A DNA stretch of 34,142 nt from CAVRUD01 sp963849635 (lineage in GTDB: Bacteria > Chloroflexota > Chloroflexia > Thermomicrobiales > UBA6265), in contig CAWKIA010000014.1 in assembly GCA_963849635.1 (NCBI GenBank), positions 1 through 34,142 of the forward strand, in the 5' to 3' direction. This document shows, one piece after another, positions 8,832 through 17,800 of this stretch. Made by a program: the position numbers and the translations under genes. The notes below the pieces were generated by a model that searched no databases, was not told the DNA's origin, and worked only from the letters and a program-made list of their open reading frames with translations. How positions within the stretch are numbered: position 1 is the stretch's first letter; every line of letters starts with the position of its first letter.

Positions 8832-10328
8832 TCAGTGCCGGGTCGGCAGATCGACGGTGACGGTCGTGCCGGCACCGACTTCGCTGTCGATGGCGATCGT
8901 GCCGCCGTGCAGCTCGACCAGTTGCCTGGCGATCGGGAGTCCGAGGCCGAAGCCGGAGTCGTCATCACTGGCCCGGGCGAACCGGTCAAAGATCCGCGAG
9001 AGCTGGTCCGAGGGAATGCCCGACCCGGTGTCGCGAACAGTGATTCTGACATGATCCGCGTGACCTGAGCCGCCCGGGAAGAGCTTGGCCCCGAGGTGGA
9101 TTTCCCCGCCTGACTCGGTGTGGCGCAGGGCGTTGGCAATAAGGTTATCAAGGACGCGATGAAGTCGGCCCCGGTCGGCATCGATTGTCAGGGCGGCTGA
9201 AGCGTCGACCTTTAGCGAGATTCCGTGCTCGACGGCGCGGGATATAAAGCGGTGGGCCACGTCTTCAAGAAACTGGCGAATGACAACGGGTTGGAGGACG
9301 AGCGACGCCTGGCCGGATTCGAGCCGCGCCAGCTCAAGAAGTTCGTTGAGAAGGGTCTTCATACGACCGGCCTCAGCGCTGATTGTTTCCAGGGCGGCGG
9401 TTCGCTCGGCTTCGGTCTGGAACATGCCGTCGCGGAGCGCCTGGGCGTAGCCATCGACATTGGTCAGCGGCGTACGCAGCTCGTGGGAGACATCGGCGAA
9501 AAGCGTGCGCTGGGCGCGATCGGTCGCGGCAACTCGGCGCGACATGGTGTTGAAGCTGGCGGCCAGGCGTCCAATTTCGTCATGGCCTTCGTCCGGTACG
9601 CGCTGCTCCAGGTTGCCGCTCGCCATCGCCTGAGCGGCAGCGGTCATGCGGGTCACCGGACCGGCCAGGCGCTGGCTGATGACGTAACCCACGACCAGGG
9701 CGACGAGGAGGGCGAGGGCGAGGGCCAGCAGCAAGGGAGGTAAGAACCGAGCGACGACGCCGGCGGAGCGCGATGGCTCAACCAGCATCAAGACGTTGGC
9801 ACCGCCGCCCGCTGCCGGAAGCCGCCCGTTCGCGGCGATGACGATGACCTGATCGCGGAAGTTCTCGTCCGATGGACGGTTTCGGTCTCGCAATGAGACG
9901 CTGACAAAGTCAGCCCTCGCGTCGGCGACCGTCGCAACTCGACCGACCATCTTAGTGTATGGCGACAGCGTCGTCCCAGCGAGCGAGTTCGCGGTCTCGG
10001 TGTCGAAGAGCACCTGCCCTTCAGGGTCGAGGACAAGGATGCGAAGGCCCATGTCCTGCGCCTGACGGACGAATAGGTCGGCCACGATCTCTTCCCGGAG
10101 CGTTCGGGGGCGTCCGCTGGGCCGCTCGCGGGTGATCAGGCCCGACTCGGCAAGGAGCGGTACCGCGAGGTCGCGAAGCTCGGCGATCTGGGCGTCCCGT
10201 TCGTTTCGGCGCAGCCACGCGGCGCTGATCACCAGGACAATCACCAGGGCGACGACGATCACGGCCGCGTGTGAGGCGATGAGGCGGGCGCGCAGGCTGG
10301 AGAGCCGGTGGATATTGAGGAAGGACAC
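8832..10328 (-). CDS. Membrane sensor histidine kinase (HAMP/HisKA/HATPase)
   Basis: 498 residues from GTG 10328, with GGAGAG six bases upstream. Domains in order: a short cytoplasmic start, TM1 about 17-38, an extracytoplasmic sensor of about 155 residues, TM2 about 194-217, HAMP about 218-270, HisKA with the phospho-acceptor His282 in SHELRTPLTN, and HATPase_c. In the ATPase domain the N box is DNLIANALRH (394-403), G1 is DTGSGI (433-438) and G2 is GFGLGL (459-464). All catalytic motifs are intact, so it should autophosphorylate and pass phosphate to the response regulator encoded 89 bases upstream. The extracytoplasmic loop shows no named sensor domain and the signal is unknown. The secreted helical protein encoded next may take part in sensing. 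Confidence 0.94.
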   Translation of the reverse strand: MSFLNIHRLSSLRARLIASHAAVIVVALVIVLVISAAWLRRNERDAQIAELRDLAVPLLAESGLITRERPSGRPRTLREEIVADLFVRQAQDMGLRILVLDPEGQVLFDTETANSLAGTTLSPYTKMVGRVATVADARADFVSVSLRDRNRPSDENFRDQVIVIAANGRLPAAGGGANVLMLVEPSRSAGVVARFLPPLLLALALALLVALVVGYVISQRLAGPVTRMTAAAQAMASGNLEQRVPDEGHDEIGRLAASFNTMSRRVAATDRAQRTLFADVSHELRTPLTNVDGYAQALRDGMFQTEAERTAALETISAEAGRMKTLLNELLELARLESGQASLVLQPVVIRQFLEDVAHRFISRAVEHGISLKVDASAALTIDADRGRLHRVLDNLIANALRHTESGGEIHLGAKLFPGGSGHADHVRITVRDTGSGIPSDQLSRIFDRFARASDDDSGFGLGLPIARQLVELHGGTIAIDSEVGAGTTVTVDLPTRH

Positions 10329-10417
10329 GCTGGGCTCTCCGAGCGGTTGCTGGGCGTCGGGCTGTGGGTTGGATCTATCGTCGCAGGTGAATGTAGCAGG
10401 CGCGTAAACGGACCGAG

Positions 10418-11110
10418 TCAGGATTGGTCTCGAAGGCGATAGCCGACGGAACGAATCGTTTCGATCGCCACGGATGCGCCCGCCGAAGCGAGTTTTTCGC
10501 GTAGTCGCGAGATGTGGACGTCGATGGTGCGGGTATCACCGTCGAATTCGCCCGCCCAGACTCGCTCCAGGAGGCGATCCCTACTAAGGACAATGCCCAG
10601 ATGCTCGGCGAACACGGCGAGCAGGTCGAACTCCTTGGTGCGTAACGGGACTTCGCGTCCAGTGACGGTCAGGGTCCGCCGTTCCAAATCCAGCACGATA
10701 TTGCCGATCGTGAGACCAGACGTACCGGTGGCCGAGCTGCGCGTGGCCGCGCGGCGGAGGATAGCCCGGACTCGGGCCACGAATTCCTTTGGATTGAACG
10801 GCTTCGTCAGGTAGTCGTCGGCGCCGAGGTCGAAGCCGTGGAGCTTATCGCGGTCGTCGTCAAGCGCGGTGAGCATCAGGATTGGGACGTCGGAGTGGTC
10901 GCGGACGCGCCGGCACAGGCCGCGCCCGTCGAGCCCGGGCAGCATTAGATCGAGCACGATCAGGTCGAACGCCGCTGGGTCGGATTCGAATCGGGCGAGA
11001 GCATCGAGCCCGTTGGCGATCGCGGTGACCTGATGCCCGTCGTGGCGCAGGTACAGCCCAACGAGATCGGCAATTGCCCGGTTGTCCTCGACGACCAGGA
11101 TGCGAGGCAT
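10418..11110 (-). CDS. OmpR/PhoB-type response regulator
   Basis: 230 residues from ATG 11110, with GAGGAG upstream. The receiver domain (1-115) has an acidic pocket in VVEDN, phospho-acceptor Asp54 in IVLDLMLPG, Thr81 and Lys103 in LTKPF. The C-terminal winged helix (about 135-228) ends RTIDVHISRLREKLASAG and IETIRSVGYRLRDQ, typical of OmpR/PhoB DNA binding. It pairs with the kinase just downstream. The metG stop lies 35 bases upstream on the same strand, so the regulator may be co-transcribed with metG, or have a promoter inside the metG end. Target genes are not shown by the sequence; the kinase and the secreted protein are natural candidates. Confidence 0.95.
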   Translation of the reverse strand: MPRILVVEDNRAIADLVGLYLRHDGHQVTAIANGLDALARFESDPAAFDLIVLDLMLPGLDGRGLCRRVRDHSDVPILMLTALDDDRDKLHGFDLGADDYLTKPFNPKEFVARVRAILRRAATRSSATGTSGLTIGNIVLDLERRTLTVTGREVPLRTKEFDLLAVFAEHLGIVLSRDRLLERVWAGEFDGDTRTIDVHISRLREKLASAGASVAIETIRSVGYRLRDQS

Positions 11111-11145
11111 AGGAACTCCTCGCCGCCAGACGGGTCTCCGATTCG

Positions 11146-12702
11146 CTACGCCTCGATCTTCGGGAACAGCGGTGCGTCCGGAACGACCGCCGTGAACGCC
11201 TGCGAGCCCCATTCACCGCGATTGGTCCAGTCCCCGTCAGAGGCGGGAGGCAGGCCAAGCTGGGCCAGGATCCGGTTCGCGGTCGTGGGCAGGAAGGGCG
11301 AGATCGAGATGGCGATCAGGCGAGTGGCTTCGGCCACCGACCAGAGGACGGTGTCGAGTGTTTCCGCTGCCTCGGGTTGCCTGGCGAGGCGCCACGGCTG
11401 GCGCTCTTCCAGGTACTGGTTGGCGCGGCGGACGAGTGTCCACAGTGATTGGATGGCGTTGTCCGTGTCCCAGGATTCGATCTGCCCGGCGGCACGGCCG
11501 CGGGCCGACTCGGCAACGCTTCGCAAGTCTTGTTCGAGATCTCCTGGCTCACCGGCTGAGGGGATGTTCCCCTCTCGGTACCGTCCGATCATGGCGACGA
11601 CGCGGTTGAGCAGGTTGCCAAGGTCGTTGCCGAGGTCGTCGTTGTAGCGGCGGAGCAGGTTGGTCCGGTTGAAGTCGCCGCTCGACTTGAACGAGAAGTC
11701 GCGGGTCAGGTAGTAGCGGACCGGATCGACGCCGAATTCATTCACGACATCGACCGGATCGAGCACATTGCCCAGACTGGTGGAGATCCGCTTGCCTTCC
11801 AGGGTGATGAAGCCATGAACGACGATCCGTTTTGGCAACTCCAGTCCCGCCGAGAGCAGCATCGCCGGCCAGTAGAGGCAGTGGAACCGCTGGATATCGA
11901 CCCCGATGACATGGGAATCGGCCGGCCAGTAGCGATTGAACGTCTCCATGTCGTCGGGGAAGCCGATGGCGGTGATGTAGGTGGTCAGGGCGTCGAACCA
12001 GACGTAGAGGACGTGCTTGGGATCGCCGGGTACCGGGACGCCCCAGGGCTCGCGGTCCGCGCGCACCTGTCGCGAGATCGAGAAGTCACGGAGGCCGGCC
12101 TCCAACAGGCCGACCATCTCCGGGCGCCAGGCAGCGGGGGTGATGAAATCTGGGTTAGCAGCCAGGTGCTCGCGGAGGCGGGTGGTGTACTTGCTCAGGG
12201 CGAAGAAGTAGTTCTCCTCTTCCAGCCACTCGGGGGTGATGGTGGGGTGAAGGGGACAGTGGCCGTCGACCAGCTCGGCTTCGGCGTAGTAGTTGTTGCA
12301 GTTCGGGCAATACCAACCGGCGTAGGTGGATTTGTAGATGTCGCCGTTGGCCTGGGCCCGTCGAAACATCTCCTCGGATGCGCGTTGGTGGCGCGGTTCG
12401 GAGTTTGTCAGGACCCAGGATGTGCGCGAGATATCGAGTGCGTCCCAGGCGCGGCGGAATGCGACATCCATCCTCGCTACCCACTCGCCTGAGGTGACGT
12501 TGTTGTTGGCGGCGGCGGTGAGGATGTGCTGACTGTTGACGTCCAGACCCATGGTGAAGGCGGTGTCGTCGCCGCGTAGGCGATGGTAGCGGGCCACGAC
12601 ATCGGCGGCGACCTTCTCGAGGGCGTGGCCGATATGGGGGGCGCCATTGGGGTAGTCGATCGCGGTGGTCAGGTAGAACGGCGAGGGCTTGGCGTCGACC
12701 AT
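11146..12702 (-). CDS. metG: Methionyl-tRNA synthetase, divergent signature motifs
   Basis: Class I synthetase charging tRNA-Met. 518 residues from ATG 12702. Recognisable parts: PNGAPHIGHA (HIGH at 23-26), a zinc-knuckle-like CPNC...CPLH (132-152), YVWFDALTTYITA, RFHCLYWPAMLLSAGLELPK, and the anticodon-binding helical C-terminus (NRVVAMIGRY to ANRILAQLGLPP). There is no C-terminal EMAP-like dimer domain. Three usually strong motifs are altered. The TDEHGQ-type loop is LDVNSQ (53-58), GKDI is GVDI, and KMSKS is KRISTS (303-308). It may be a functional divergent MetRS or a second specialised copy; the genome's other synthetases are not visible. A long hairpin precedes it. The response regulator follows 35 bases later. 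Confidence 0.88.
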   Translation of the reverse strand: MVDAKPSPFYLTTAIDYPNGAPHIGHALEKVAADVVARYHRLRGDDTAFTMGLDVNSQHILTAAANNNVTSGEWVARMDVAFRRAWDALDISRTSWVLTNSEPRHQRASEEMFRRAQANGDIYKSTYAGWYCPNCNNYYAEAELVDGHCPLHPTITPEWLEEENYFFALSKYTTRLREHLAANPDFITPAAWRPEMVGLLEAGLRDFSISRQVRADREPWGVPVPGDPKHVLYVWFDALTTYITAIGFPDDMETFNRYWPADSHVIGVDIQRFHCLYWPAMLLSAGLELPKRIVVHGFITLEGKRISTSLGNVLDPVDVVNEFGVDPVRYYLTRDFSFKSSGDFNRTNLLRRYNDDLGNDLGNLLNRVVAMIGRYREGNIPSAGEPGDLEQDLRSVAESARGRAAGQIESWDTDNAIQSLWTLVRRANQYLEERQPWRLARQPEAAETLDTVLWSVAEATRLIAISISPFLPTTANRILAQLGLPPASDGDWTNRGEWGSQAFTAVVPDAPLFPKIEA

Positions 12703-12807
12703 AATGTGGTTCACTCGATCCCGTGGTTGCTGCGGAAGCCCGATTGGCAAGGCGGTGCAGCGCGGAGTGCCGAATGGGGTGAGCGTAGCACGGGACGGGA
12801 AAATAAC

Positions 12808-12897
12808 GGAGTGGCCCGGACGCGTGACCCCGAATGCTGATCCTCACGCCGGGGGGAGGAGTAAGGGGCATTCAGGATCACGCGTCCGGGCCACTCC
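12808..12897 (-). promoter_or_regulatory. Long hairpin in the metG leader, attenuator-like
   Basis: Arms 12868-12897 and 12808-12837 form a 30-bp inverted repeat with a 30-base loop. As DNA there are two mismatches. In minus-strand RNA, the metG sense, both are G-U pairs, so the helix is continuous; in plus-strand RNA they would be C-A mismatches. The 3' side is followed by GUUAUUUUCCC, as in an intrinsic terminator, about 100 bases before the metG ATG. TGATCCT (12838-12844) can also pair with AGGATCA (12874-12880), which would break part of the long helix. No T-box core (GGTGGNACC-like) was found. The rest of the 435-base gap, up to 13137, shows nothing else. Confidence 0.6.
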
Positions 12898-13137
12898 GGC
12901 CGGGTCAGGCTGGACACCGGCGGCCCGATCTCGGCAGGAAAGGTCCTGGCGGACCAGCAGGGATCGATCGGGCGTGGTTAGATGGTGACATGAGTTCGGT
13001 CCCGCGACATCAGGAACTTTCCGTATTTTTCAGTCGTGCAGTGATCGGGCTTGGGTCCGCGGATCGAACTTCGACGTTAACCATCATAAGGGCCGGCGAA
13101 GGCAACGAGTCGTTCACGTCAACCAAGGAGCATGTTC

Positions 13138-14042
13138 ATGCAGGTTCCGAACCGGCCGAGCGGATTGATCCGGCTCATAGCAATGACGCTAGCGGTCTCG
13201 ATGGCGGTTCTGCTTGTAGCTGGGAGGGCGGTTGTCGCGCAGACAGCTTCGCCTTCTGCGTCGCCGGGACCGGTGATCTGTGATGTCGAACCGCGGACTG
13301 ATGAGGAAATCGAGCAACTTGCTCAGGCCGCTGCAACCCCTGCCGCAGGTTCGGACGAAGAGTCACTTGATGACACGGCGTGGGACGGCGGCGTCGCCGC
13401 CGACGATCAAACGACGGCGGAGATCGAATCGACGCTGGCCTTGATAGATGCTTGCTCCGCCGCCGGCGATCTCTCCCGCCTGCTTGCGCTCTACACCGAC
13501 GAATTCATCGTGCGCGAGGTTCTCGCCACAGAGCCGGTGCCGATCATGCCCGGTACTCCAGATGCCTCGGCGTCGACCGGAACACCCGAAGCGGCCGGCA
13601 CAACAACGTCCGTTATCGAGGTACGGCTGTTGCCGGACGGACGGGCGGCGGCCCAGGTCGAGCGCGATGGTCGGACTGAGTTCGTGGTCTTCGTCGAGGT
13701 GGGCGGACGGTGGCTGGTCGACGCGGTTACAAATGGACACAGAAGAGGACGGCACGCCGGACGCCGGAGTGTCTGACGAGTTGGCATCGCTGCCGCCTGT
13801 GCAAGCGGCCGTTGCCGCCGCCGCCGGGGCGGCGGGATTGTCGGTGAGCGACGTTACCGTCACGGGCGTCGAGGCGACCGTCTGGCCAGATGCGTCGCTT
13901 GGGTGTCCGCAGCCGGATCAGTTTTACGCTCAGGTCGAGACACCGGGGTACATCGTCAGCCTGGATGTTGCCGGGACTGAAGATGATGTACCACACGGAT
14001 GAAGGAGAAGCGGTGGTGCCGTGTGAGGTTGGCGGTTCGTGA
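13138..14042 (+). pseudogene. Secreted NTF2-like protein with SLGCP domain, two frame breaks
   Basis: Starts at ATG 13138 (AAGGAG seven bases upstream; the ATG at 13132 is too close). A signal peptide of about 36 residues (IAMTLAVSMAVLLVAGRAVV, then AQTAS) is followed by a low-complexity Ala/Asp linker. An NTF2/SnoaL-like domain comes next (ALIDACSAAGDLSRLLALYT to FVVFVEVGGRWLVDAV). An extra base near 13728 shifts into a second frame: VQAAVAAAAGAAGLSVSDVT, then WPDASLGCPQPDQFYAQVET and PGYIVSLDVAG. A second extra base near 13982 leads to MMYHTDEGEAVVPCEV. This last part is the small D-x-SLGCP-x-P...PGY...YHTD module common in exported Chloroflexota proteins. 905 bases equals 301 codons plus two, as expected for two inserted bases. 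Function unknown, probably cell-surface. Confidence 0.65.
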
Positions 14043-14114
14043 GGACAATTCGCTTGCGAGGATGCTCGATCGACTAAACTCAAGTCCCGTCCTGCGTCAT
14101 CCGGAGGAATGAAC

Positions 14115-14759
14115 ATGGCGCAACGTGTGTTGACACCAGCGCAGACCGACAAGCGCCTTTCCATGACCTACGAGGAGTTCCTCGACTGGGCGGACGAAGA
14201 CACGCGCGCCGAATGGGTCGATGGGGAGGTCATCGTCTTCATGCCGCCGAAGGTGCGACACGCCGACGTGGTGGTCTTTCTTGTAAACCTCGTTTCCTAC
14301 ATTGTCCGGCGGCGTGGGTTGGGACGCGTGCTGGCGGCCGCATTTGAAATGAAGCTTGCGATGATCCCGTCGTCCCGCGACCCGGATGTCGCGTTCGTCG
14401 CGAACGAGCATCTCGATCTCATCCGAGACGGGCGCTTGGATGGCCCGGCCGATTTCGTCGTCGAAGTTCTGTCGCCAGACAGCGTTACCCGTGACCGGCG
14501 CGACAAGCGCCGCGAGTACTCGCGGGCAGGGGTGCGAGAGTACCTGATCGTGGACGGGCGCGAAGGGCAGTCCGGCGTGACGCTGTTGCGCTTGGCAAAT
14601 GCGCGGACCTATATCGAGGTCGAGCCCGATCCCGCCGGGCTGTTGTGGTCGGATGTGTTGCACGGGCTTTGGATCGATCCCGCATGGTTCGCGGAGGATT
14701 CGATGCCGGACCCATTCGAGATTGGTGACCGGATGCTGTCAGCCGGAACAATCCAGTAG
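14115..14759 (+). CDS. Uma2 family (DUF820) putative endonuclease
   Basis: 214 residues from ATG 14115. GGAGG ends seven bases before it; the ATG at 14109 would leave one base. The fold is PD-(D/E)xK. The N-terminal Glu region RAEWVDGEV is at 31-39, followed by the RDPDVAFV strand (Asp91), then VVEVLSPDS (Glu117) and RDRRDKRREYSRAGVREYLI with Lys131. These are the Uma2 signature residues. The family is abundant in cyanobacteria and Chloroflexota, often as many stand-alone copies, and its role is not established. It shares the strand with the preceding secreted protein but lies 72 bases after it. It is convergent with metH. No terminator is evident in the 76-base gap. Confidence 0.92.
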   Translation: MAQRVLTPAQTDKRLSMTYEEFLDWADEDTRAEWVDGEVIVFMPPKVRHADVVVFLVNLVSYIVRRRGLGRVLAAAFEMKLAMIPSSRDPDVAFVANEHLDLIRDGRLDGPADFVVEVLSPDSVTRDRRDKRREYSRAGVREYLIVDGREGQSGVTLLRLANARTYIEVEPDPAGLLWSDVLHGLWIDPAWFAEDSMPDPFEIGDRMLSAGTIQ

Positions 14760-14835
14760 GCAGCTCTCTCCGATCCAAGTGTGTCGCGTACGCATAAGTT
14801 TGGGCTCCAAGTCAACCGCAGAGCGCCATTTCCCG

Positions 14836-17800
14836 TTAGTCCTCGTCTCCGCCGGAGCGGGCCAGGGCGTAGTACTTCGCGTCCGGGTGGGGGACGACGA
14901 TGGCGGCGGTGGTTTGCTCCGGGTCGAACTGGAAGCCTTCGGTGAGATGGATGCCGATGGCGGCGAAGTCGAGGAGCGGTTGCAGGATGGCGTGGTGCTC
15001 GAGGTCGGGGCAGGCGGGGTAGCCCCAGGAATAGCGCTTGCCGGTCTCCGGGCCGATGCGGAGTTCGTCGCGGATGCGCTGGTGGATGAACTCGGCCATG
15101 CCCTCGGCGGATTGCACGCTCAGGCCGTGGGTATAGAACGAATCGGAGTAGTCGCCGGCGGCCTGGAGGGATTCGGTGCGCTTGGTGGCTTCCGCGCCCA
15201 CCGTCACGATCTGGAAGGCGACGACGTCGCGCTTGCCTGAGGAGAGCGGCAGGAAGTAATCGGCGAGGCAGAGACGCTCGCGGCGTGGCTGGCGCGGGAA
15301 CGGGAAGCGAGCGACCTCGGCATCATGGTTGTCAGGATCGAAGATGACCAGGTCGTTGCCGTCGCTGTTGGCGGGGAAGTAGCCGTAGCGGACGCGCGGC
15401 TGGAGCCAACCCTCGGCGATGGCGCTCTGCTGCAGGCTTTGCAGGCGGGGCAGGAACTCCTGCTCCTGGATCGCGTCCCAGGCGTCGTCCTTGAGGCCCT
15501 TGCCGCCCCAGTGGAGGCGGAAGAGGGTCTTGAGGTCGAGGTGTGGCCAGATGTCTTCCAGGGTGAAATCGGTTGGTTCCTGGACACCCCAGAACGGCGC
15601 GGTGGGAGGATCGACCTCGCGCACCGTCTTGCCCTGGGTGTCAGTGGCTTCGTCCGGGACGCTGAACGCCTGCCGGCCCGGCTTGTCGAGTGCCCGGCGG
15701 GCGACCTCGACCGTGGTGTCGACCAGGGTCGGGAGTTGGTCCGGGTCAATGATCTTGTCCATCAAGGACAGGCCTTCGAAGGCGTCCTTGGCGTAGAAGA
15801 CACCGGGGCTGTATGGGGTCTCCTCATCGACGAAGAGCGTGCGCTGAGCATAGGCCCGGTTGATCGCGGCCCCTCCAATGATCACCGGGAATTTAAGGCC
15901 GGCGTGATGAAGCTCTTTGACGCAGAGGGGCATCTGCTTGCTCGTGCTGACGAGCAGGGCGGACAACCCAATCGCGGTGGCGTTCGTCTCGACGGCTTTG
16001 TCGATGATCCTTGAGATCGGGACCTGCTTGCCCAGGTCGTGGACGGTGTAGCCGTTGTTGGTCAGGATCGTGTTGACCAGGTTCTTGCCGATATCGTGCA
16101 CATCGCCGAAGACGGTGGCCAGCACGACCGTTCCTTTGGTGACACCCTCCTGGCGCTCCAGGTAGGTCTCCAGGCGGGCGACCGCCTTCTTCATCGCCTC
16201 AGCCGATTGGAGGACGAAGGGCAAGATGAGTTCGCCGGCGCCGAACTTGTCGCCGACCTCTTTCATTGCGGGCAGGAGGACGTTGTTGAGCACCTCGACG
16301 GCGTCGCCGGACTCGCGGACCGCCTCGTCGATGTCGTCCTCGATGCCCTCTTTTTTGCGGCTGACGATGCGGAAGTGCAGTCGCTCGCGGACGGTCATTT
16401 CGGCCATCGGGTCGGGACCGCCGGAGTCGGCCGATTCCGTGCGGCCCTCGAAGTGCTCGATGTAGTGCTGGAGGGCGTCCGGGTTGCGGGCGAAGATCAG
16501 GTCTTCGGCCAGGTTGCGCTCTTCTGTCGGGATCTCCGCAAAAGGCAAGACGTGTGATGGGTGAATGATCGCCAGATCAAGTCCAGCCTTGATACAGTGG
16601 TAGAGGAAGACGGCGTTGAGGACGCGCCGGGCAGGCGGGTTGAGGCCGAATGAGACGTTTGAGACGCCGAGAATGGTGAGGACGCCCGGCATCGCTTCTT
16701 CGATCCGGCGGATGCCCTCGATGGTCTCCATGGCGGAGGTGGTGAACTCGGGGTCGCCTGTCGCGAGGGTGAAGGTGAGCGCGTCGAAGATCAGGTCCTC
16801 GGGCTTGAGTCCGTACTCGGTCGTGACGATGTCGTAGATCTGCCTGGCGACCTCGACCTTGCGGTCGGCGGTCTTGGCCATGCCGATCGGGTCGATGGTC
16901 AGGGCGATCACGGCCGCGCCGTGGGCCTGGGCCAGGGGCATGACGGCCTCGATCCGCTCGCGGCCGTTCTCCATGTTGATCGAGTTGACGATCGCCCGGC
17001 CGGGGTATTGCTCCAGAGCGTCCTTGATCACGTCCGGCTCGGTCGAGTCGATCACGAGCGGCGCCTCGTGGTTGAGGGCCAGCTTTTTCACGAGCTTGCG
17101 CATGATGTCGCGCTCGTCGGCGCGCTCGGTCAGGGCGACGCAGACATCGAGGGCGTGGGCACCCTCCTCGACCTGAGAGGCAGCCACGTTGAGGAGACCG
17201 TCATAGTCGTCGGCCAGGACCAGGCGCTTGACCTTACGCGACCCCTGGGTATTGACCCGCTCGCCGACGATCAGGGGGGCGGGCTCCTGATGGAGGTCGA
17301 TGGATCGGATCATTGAGGCGATCTGGGCGGGGGCCTCACTCGGGCGCGGCGCGATCGCCGGATAGGAATTGGTGGGCCGGCGCTCAAGCTCGGACTTGAC
17401 GGCCTTCAGGTGTTCGGGGGTGGTGCCGCAGCAGCCGCCGACGAGGCTGACCTGCATGGACTCGACCATCTCGCGCAGGGAGTGAGCGAGCGGTTCCGGC
17501 TCCAGCGGGAACGCGGCGAGACCGTTGACGTTGATCGGGATGCCGGCGTTGGGGATGATCGCGACCGGCTTGGTGGCGTACTCGCCCAGATAGCGGGCGG
17601 GCTCGCGCATGTAGTCAGGGCCGGTCGAGCAGTTGAGGCCGACGATATCGACCGGCAGGTGTTCGAGGATGTTGAGCGCGGCGGCGATGTCGGTGCCGAG
17701 GAGCATCCGGCCCGACGTGTCCAGTGTGATCGAGGCGTGGAGCGGGACGAAGATGCCGTTCTCGCGCCGCACCTGGAGGGCGGCGTGGACGGCGGCCTTC

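Noticed and set aside
12703..12900. T-box upstream of metG
   Set aside because: No GGTGGNACC-type antiterminator core and no recognisable specifier stem.
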